Shown here in pieces: positions 59,456 through 64,000 of a stretch of 64,000 nt of DNA. Location: the NCBI GenBank assembly GCA_034440615.1, contig JAOTOM010004126.1, positions 1-64,000 of the forward strand. The letters are read 5' to 3'. The first letter of the stretch is position 1; each line of letters opens with the position of its first letter. Below the pieces are notes generated by a model, which did not search any database, was not told the origin of the DNA, and saw nothing but the letters and a program-made list of their open reading frames with translations. Source of the DNA: Ashinkailepas kermadecensis (taxonomy: Eukaryota; Arthropoda; Thecostraca; Neolepadidae). A program made the translations under genes and the position numbers.

Positions 59456-60185
59456 TTCAGTTTCAATGCGATGAAGTAACAAAATATGAGGAGGAACCTA
59501 GGCAGTTCCCTATCTACCAGTTACCAGTATCAGTACGATATCGCAAAAAAAACTGATTACGCTGCACCGAAATCTGCAGCTCCACAGAGCGAACAGCAAC
59601 TCCGCTCTGACTCACTGATAGGCCTGCAGAACCGCGTTTTGTAGCACAAGCGCAAAATATGTATCCTGACTTCAGATCAATGATTTCAGAACCGAAACTT
59701 ATTTCTTCATTTATTTACATTTGGGACGGTTTCCAGCATATATTTCTTTAATAGTTTTGAATATTATTCGCGCAAATAAATTATGCAGTGGAAATAAATG
59801 TCATATTCAAGTACTATTCATGACAAACTCTCCTTGGCGAAATCTGAATGATGGATTAATCATTGAAGTTGTGGTGCTCCCCTTTGGTGATCTTGAAACA
59901 AACTGATAGACATATATATAGCTCCAGGCGTTCGTTCCAAGCAGGGGTGGATATCGCCCTGGGTGGATCCAAGGCCGATGGATCCAGACATTTTGATCGG
60001 CGCATTTATTCTGGAGGAGCGCCATTCCTCGAAGGGAGGGGGGGTGTTTTCGACTTTCAGGGGCGCCATCGGTTGAGAAGCTCGTTTGGAACGAGGGGTG
60101 CACTCGAGACTCGAGCGTCCTGGGGGCAAGGCAAGGATCTCTCACCAAACTAGAAGATCCAGGCCCTTATTTTGAAGACATGCTT
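59456..60185. promoter_or_regulatory. Mrto4 upstream region
   Basis: Promoter by position only. No TATA box assigned. Short repeat fragments toward 60,100. Confidence 0.3.
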
Positions 60186-60369
60186 TCAGATTGCACAGGG
60201 AAAATGGGAAAATAATATTAGTGGGGTACCAGACCGTCCTCCGACCCACCCGGGATCTCCAGCTGTGTCTGAGGGCCCTGTTACGATAATTTCTATCGGA
60301 TGGAAGCTGGGGAACATTTTCAGTTTCCATCCCCTGGGACCGCCACTGGTTACTGGCTCCGGGGGATAA

Positions 60370-61275
60370 TTGATTGTAATAATGCAATAGCACTCACTGA
60401 AGTAAGCAACTATTGCATGAGGCGTCAGAGGCACTATTGCACGGCCAGTCACCTGGATGCGGGTGTCGTTCGCCGCAGACACGTGCAGATTTTGAGCGGG
60501 AGTGACGGCAACATTGGAAGGAAGGAGATATGGCAGTAGAACGCCGACTTGCGCGCCAGTGTCTACCAGGAATTGCGTGGCAAAGCGGAGGTCCCGGACA
60601 AAGAACAGCTGCGCTGGAGGAGGCGGGCCTGAGGTCGCGGGCGCTGATAGCGTCAGGCTTGCGAGTTCATCGACGACCAACTGCAGGGTGCCTGGCACTT
60701 GTGGGCCGTGGCACCCCAACGGTCGTGGTACCAGCAGAGGCCGGTGGCAGACGGAGTGGCCCGATCGCGGCGGCTACGGGATGCTGGACGGCCGCGACGA
60801 TGGCGAGGCGGTGACGACCCGTGGTCAGGAAGGCGGCGCACGACCGCTGAACAGTGCTGTCTCGAGGCGGTTGTTGGAAGTGTGATCCAGCCGGCTGACG
60901 GTGGCGGTCAGCGCGAGAATTGTCGCTTGCAAGTCGGCTGTAGATGAGCCGACAGCGACGGCGGCAGGCGGAGCGGAGCCGACAGAGGCTACCGCTCCAA
61001 ATGTGACAATTGCACCAGCTGGATGGGATGCCTTCAAGAACTGGTCGACTGCTTGTGCGATATAAGCTAGCGGCTGGGATTCTGGTAGCAGTGCGATGGT
61101 GGCACGCAGGAATAGAGCGCGCAGCAGGCCGTTGTCCACCGGGGGGTCGCCGAGCGCAGACAGCTCGCCAGACGTGTTGTACAGCAGTCGGGATTGCGTC
61201 TGGTCACCGAGCTGTTGATGCCGGAGCGAAGCCTCAAAGAGTGCAGCGTCGGGCTTGACTCTCCTGTACAACACA
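60370..61275 (-). mobile_element. decayed Ty3/gypsy-type retrotransposon gag-protease fragment
   Basis: Minus strand, three broken frames in order. A Gag-like helical region (61,274-60,825), a nucleocapsid knuckle CWYHDRWGATAHKCQAPC (about 60,735), then an aspartic protease with FLVDTGAQVGVLLP (about 60,580-60,540). The C-x2-H...C-x3-C knuckle and the DTGA active site identify it. Frames are offset and no RT or integrase follows, so it is dead. It is a genomic retrotransposon relic, not a virus. Confidence 0.8.
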
Positions 61276-61279
61276 AGAT

Positions 61280-61341
61280 TGTTTGTTTGTTTGTTATTTG
61301 GGCTTTAGGGCGCGTCGACAACTATGGTCATATTGCGCCCA
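61280..61341 (-). mobile_element. 62-bp retro-insertion
   Basis: Antisense tail GTTATTTGGGCTTTAGGGCG CGTCGAC with a (TTTG)n start, between perfect 15-bp copies TGTACAACACAAGAT (61265-61279 and 61342-61356). The target is the gypsy relic flank. Confidence 0.85.
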
Positions 61342-61356
61342 TGTACAACACAAGAT

Positions 61357-62599
61357 GGTGTGCACATCAGTATCTCTATGCGCCTGTTGGCAACAAGTTT
61401 TGTGGTGGATGCAGAGGAGCACTGGGGGCCTGTTCCACCCACCCCTCATGGAAAGGTGGTACCAATCTGACTGGTAAAAGATTCCAGCGAGGCTCGAGAT
61501 TGCACCTCCCCTCCCCCCACCCTGTTCCACGGGTGTCAAAACATGACCTCGTCGGTGCCCTTCAGAGCACCGGGTCGGCCGAGTGGTGGAAGGCGACGCA
61601 GACGGCACCGGTCGGACCGTGCCAGGCGCCGCACTGGACCCAGAGTGGCGGCGGAGACTCAGAGTCGCAGCTGAGGCTGCCGCCCGGCTGCTGGCGCTGA
61701 TACAGTGGTGCCGGTCAGCGGCCAGCAGGCCGACCAGCCACAGCAGCGACATGCCGAGCCTCCGCGACTGTTCAATGGTCCAGACAGACCGTCGCCACCG
61801 GCCCACCTTCACTGGGCAAGGGCGGACGCAGGGGGCATGGAGGGCATGTACCCTCACCACCATGGAAGGTGGCGGCACCCCCTGTCCGGGAAGAGGCGCC
61901 ACTCCAGGAAGGCTCCGGGACCTCAGCATTATTCACAAGCACCAGCCCATAGTGACCGCTAGCCCCCAGGCTGTCACGTTCATCCAACCCAACCTCCCAG
62001 GCAGCCCCTCCCAATCTAGAGGGCATCCACTCCAGTCTTCCGGCTCTCAGCTCTTTATCCACCAGGACCTTCTGCTTTTAGAAGCCCATCATGCCCGTCC
62101 ACAACCTTGTCTAGCTCCTATCTCAGGGGAATTCCAACTCTCAGGTGGGTCTTCACCATTCCTCCTTAGCTTGTTTTTTTTAATTTGATCATCTGACCAA
62201 AACAGGTCAGATGATCCTTTCAAACCCCATGAGCATCTCAGCCCTCTCTGGCCCTCGGACGCCCTGCTTATTCTTCAGGGTCACGTTTGGGCCTCAGCTG
62301 CAGCCCTTTGCAGCTGGCATTGCATTTCAGCTCTCAAGAGGGAGCGTGGACGTTTTAAGTCCCAGGGGCCTTCCCACACTACTCGTTAAGATGCACTCCA
62401 ATTTTGTATTATCTATATCTCTGCGCCTACGCCTTGAGAACCCCACGGACCCGCCATGTGAGGAGGCGGCTTCCTCCTCCCCTGGCTACGCCACTCTCGT
62501 CGCTGCGCCACTGGCGTTGCCTTTACTGCAGCTACATCAGGATCAGACATACCAAGCGTAAGGATATTCATCAATTTTAGAATATCATTTTATAGATAT
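61357..62599. other. intergenic, retroelement debris and unassigned sequence
   Basis: GC-rich 61,550-61,800 may be a further Gag part. Several overlapping frames have no motif support. Confidence 0.4.
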
Positions 62600-62605
62600 T
62601 TTATT
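62600..62605 (-). terminator. candidate Gapvd1 polyadenylation signal AATAAA
   Basis: Minus strand, about 790 nt downstream of the Gapvd1 stop. Confidence 0.5.
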
Positions 62606-63393
62606 ATAGCGTACAAACTATACACGAGAAGCGCAGCATATGCGAAAAGCACTGCATATTGCTATCGCAAACAATGGACCATGCATGAGGTTCAACGCCA
62701 TCCCTCCCACCCCAAAAATCCACTTGTGGTAATCCCCCACCAACCGGCGTGCACCTCGCTCTGGCCGTACTTTGATTACCGCGACTGAGAACTACTCATT
62801 CGATCACGACGAGCGCATTTCACTCCGACAAGGCCTCAATCTAGCATGATAACCGGGCGCGTCTTACTTGCCCAGCTACTCTCCCAAATGCCCCGATCCG
62901 AGGACAGATCACTTTTGGGTGGACCAGGCGATCCGGCGGAGTGGCTGCCGCGCCGCTGACTCGCCGTCGGATCCCTTCAGCCATAGGAGGTCTAGGCCGA
63001 GCCGCCGCCCGCGGGCAAACTATCAACGACGGGCGGCCGGCACGTCCTCAGCCTTCCGGCAGTCAACAAGATGGACTCAGGTATAGCATCAGCTCTGCCA
63101 GTGGACGGCGTCCGCTCGGGCCGTGACATAACTGAACCAACAGGTGGCGTCCGCTCGGGCCGTGACGTCACTGAACCAACCGGTGGCGTCCGCTCGGGCC
63201 GAGACGTCACTGAACCAACAGGCGGCGTCAGCTCAGGCCGTGACGTCACTGAACCAACAGGCGGCGTCCGCTCGGGCATTGACATCACTGAACCAACAGG
63301 CGGCGTCCTCTCAGGCCATGACGTCACTGAACCAACAGGCGGCGTCCGCTCGGGCCGTGTGTGACGTGGGCAGACCGCGCCCGCAGGCAGGCA
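62606..63393 (-). other. probable Gapvd1 3' UTR
   Basis: Between the stop and the poly(A) signal. Includes the 36-bp array at 63,100-63,360. No other feature recognised. Confidence 0.4.
63100..63360. repeat. about 36-bp minisatellite, about 7 copies
   Basis: Unit: GGCGTCCGCTCGGGCCGTGA CGTCACTGAACCAACAG. Three units keep the CRE palindrome TGACGTCA. Ends about 35 bp from the Gapvd1 stop codon. Confidence 0.88.
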
Positions 63394-63852
63394 TCAGTAG
63401 TCCATCGTCTTGATGAACTCGGCGGCCGAGCAGAACTGCGTCCACCAGTACAGGTCCTCGCCGACCATGCGGTCCCCGTAGAAGCTGTTGACGTACTGGA
63501 TGGTGGAGAGCAGCGAGCCGGGGCACGCCTTGATGAGCACGAACACCAGCACGGGGATGAGGTCGTCGGCGGCCGGCACCGACCGCTCGCTGGCGATGTG
63601 CAGCAGGTTCATGATGGTGGCGCAGCAGCGCGTCACGCACGCCACCTTGTCGCGCGCCGTCTTGTAGGCGTTGAGCGCGATGATCTCGGCCTGTGCGCTC
63701 GGCCACGGCTGCTCGTAGTGGTAGACGCGCGGGATCTTGAGGTCCGGGTGGCTGGGCGTGATGAGCAGCGACAGCCGACGGATGTGGCCGGTCAGCACCT
63801 GGTCGCGACTCACGTCCGCCTCGCCGTTCGGGTACAGCGCCATCGTGTAGAT
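63394..63852 (-). CDS. Gapvd1: Gapvd1 last coding exon (VPS9 Rab-GEF domain)
   Basis: GAPVD1 (RAP6/RME-6) is an endosomal protein with an N-terminal RasGAP-like domain and a C-terminal VPS9 domain that activates Rab5. This exon (152 codons plus stop, acceptor GTGCGGCAG|ATC, phase 0) holds the C-terminal VPS9 region: DQVLTGHIRRLSLLI, PWPSAQAEIIALNAYKTARD, CCATIMNLLHIASER, DDLIPVLVFVLIKACPGSLL, STIQYVNSFYG and YWWTQFCSAAEFIKTMDY. It follows human GAPVD1 almost block for block. Upstream exons lie past the window end. Confidence 0.93.
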   Translation of the reverse strand: MYTMALYPNGEADVSRDQVLTGHIRRLSLLITPSHPDLKIPRVYHYEQPWPSAQAEIIALNAYKTARDKVACVTRCCATIMNLLHIASERSVPAADDLIPVLVFVLIKACPGSLLSTIQYVNSFYGDRMVGEDLYWWTQFCSAAEFIKTMDY

Positions 63853-64000
63853 CTGCCGCACAGCAAGGCGCCAGTGAGGGTACGCCAGCGGCCGCATCCA
63901 CACATACACTCACGGAGGAGAGTGACTTAAGCACAGTGCACCAGATAGACCAGACGAGTATTGAAGTAAGCCCAGTGATTGATGAAATAGGCCACGGGAA

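Noticed and set aside
60186..61320. Endogenous virus
   Set aside because: Only Gag-like, zinc-knuckle and protease pieces in broken frames; no envelope, RT or integrase seen. Best read as a gypsy-type retrotransposon relic.

Overview
This is eukaryotic nuclear DNA. Genes are split by GT-AG introns, and there are tRNA-derived SINEs with target-site duplications, LINE and gypsy relics, foldback MITEs and many minisatellites. Protein similarities read by eye (Hippo, Mrto4, mL65) look arthropod. Short runs of the arthropod telomere-type motif TTAGG occur inside MITEs. A crustacean is my best guess, but the species cannot be fixed from sequence alone.

Layout. (1) About 455-14,091, minus strand: mitochondrial ribosomal protein mL65/MRPS30. 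Seven phase-compatible coding exons are present; the 3' end lies beyond base 1. (2) 18,411-20,614, minus strand: two coding-like exons of a gene I cannot identify, close to a broken LINE. (3) 22,019(?)-44,903, plus strand: the Hippo kinase gene (hpo, STK3/4 family). It has the full kinase domain, a linker with Thr-Met motifs, a 66-glutamine tract and a C-terminal SARAH domain. The first exon and one internal splice site are uncertain. (4) 46,762-59,455, minus strand: a complete six-exon Mrto4 gene (ribosome biogenesis, 242 codons), tail-to-tail with hpo. Its 6.5-kb first intron is full of transposons. (5) 63,394-63,852, minus strand: the last coding exon of Gapvd1 (VPS9 Rab-GEF domain).

The genes have unrelated housekeeping or signalling roles and are not an operon or pathway cluster. 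The most unusual structure is a recurrent pattern. At five splice junctions (three in mL65, two in hpo) the tandem array beside the exon is built from copies of that junction: exon edge plus splice site, repeated two to dozens of times into the intron. One mL65 intron is about 92% such copies. At two further junctions an array simply abuts the splice site. These arrays create decoy splice sites, one of them in frame, and some stay open in the exon's reading frame.

Other notable structures are a 16-copy CACGTG array in an hpo intron, three foldback MITEs nested in one older repeat with 8-bp duplications, a TTAA-flanked piggyBac-like MITE holding 15 nuclear-receptor-type half sites, and six very short retro-insertions (32-63 bp) that each have their own target-site duplication.
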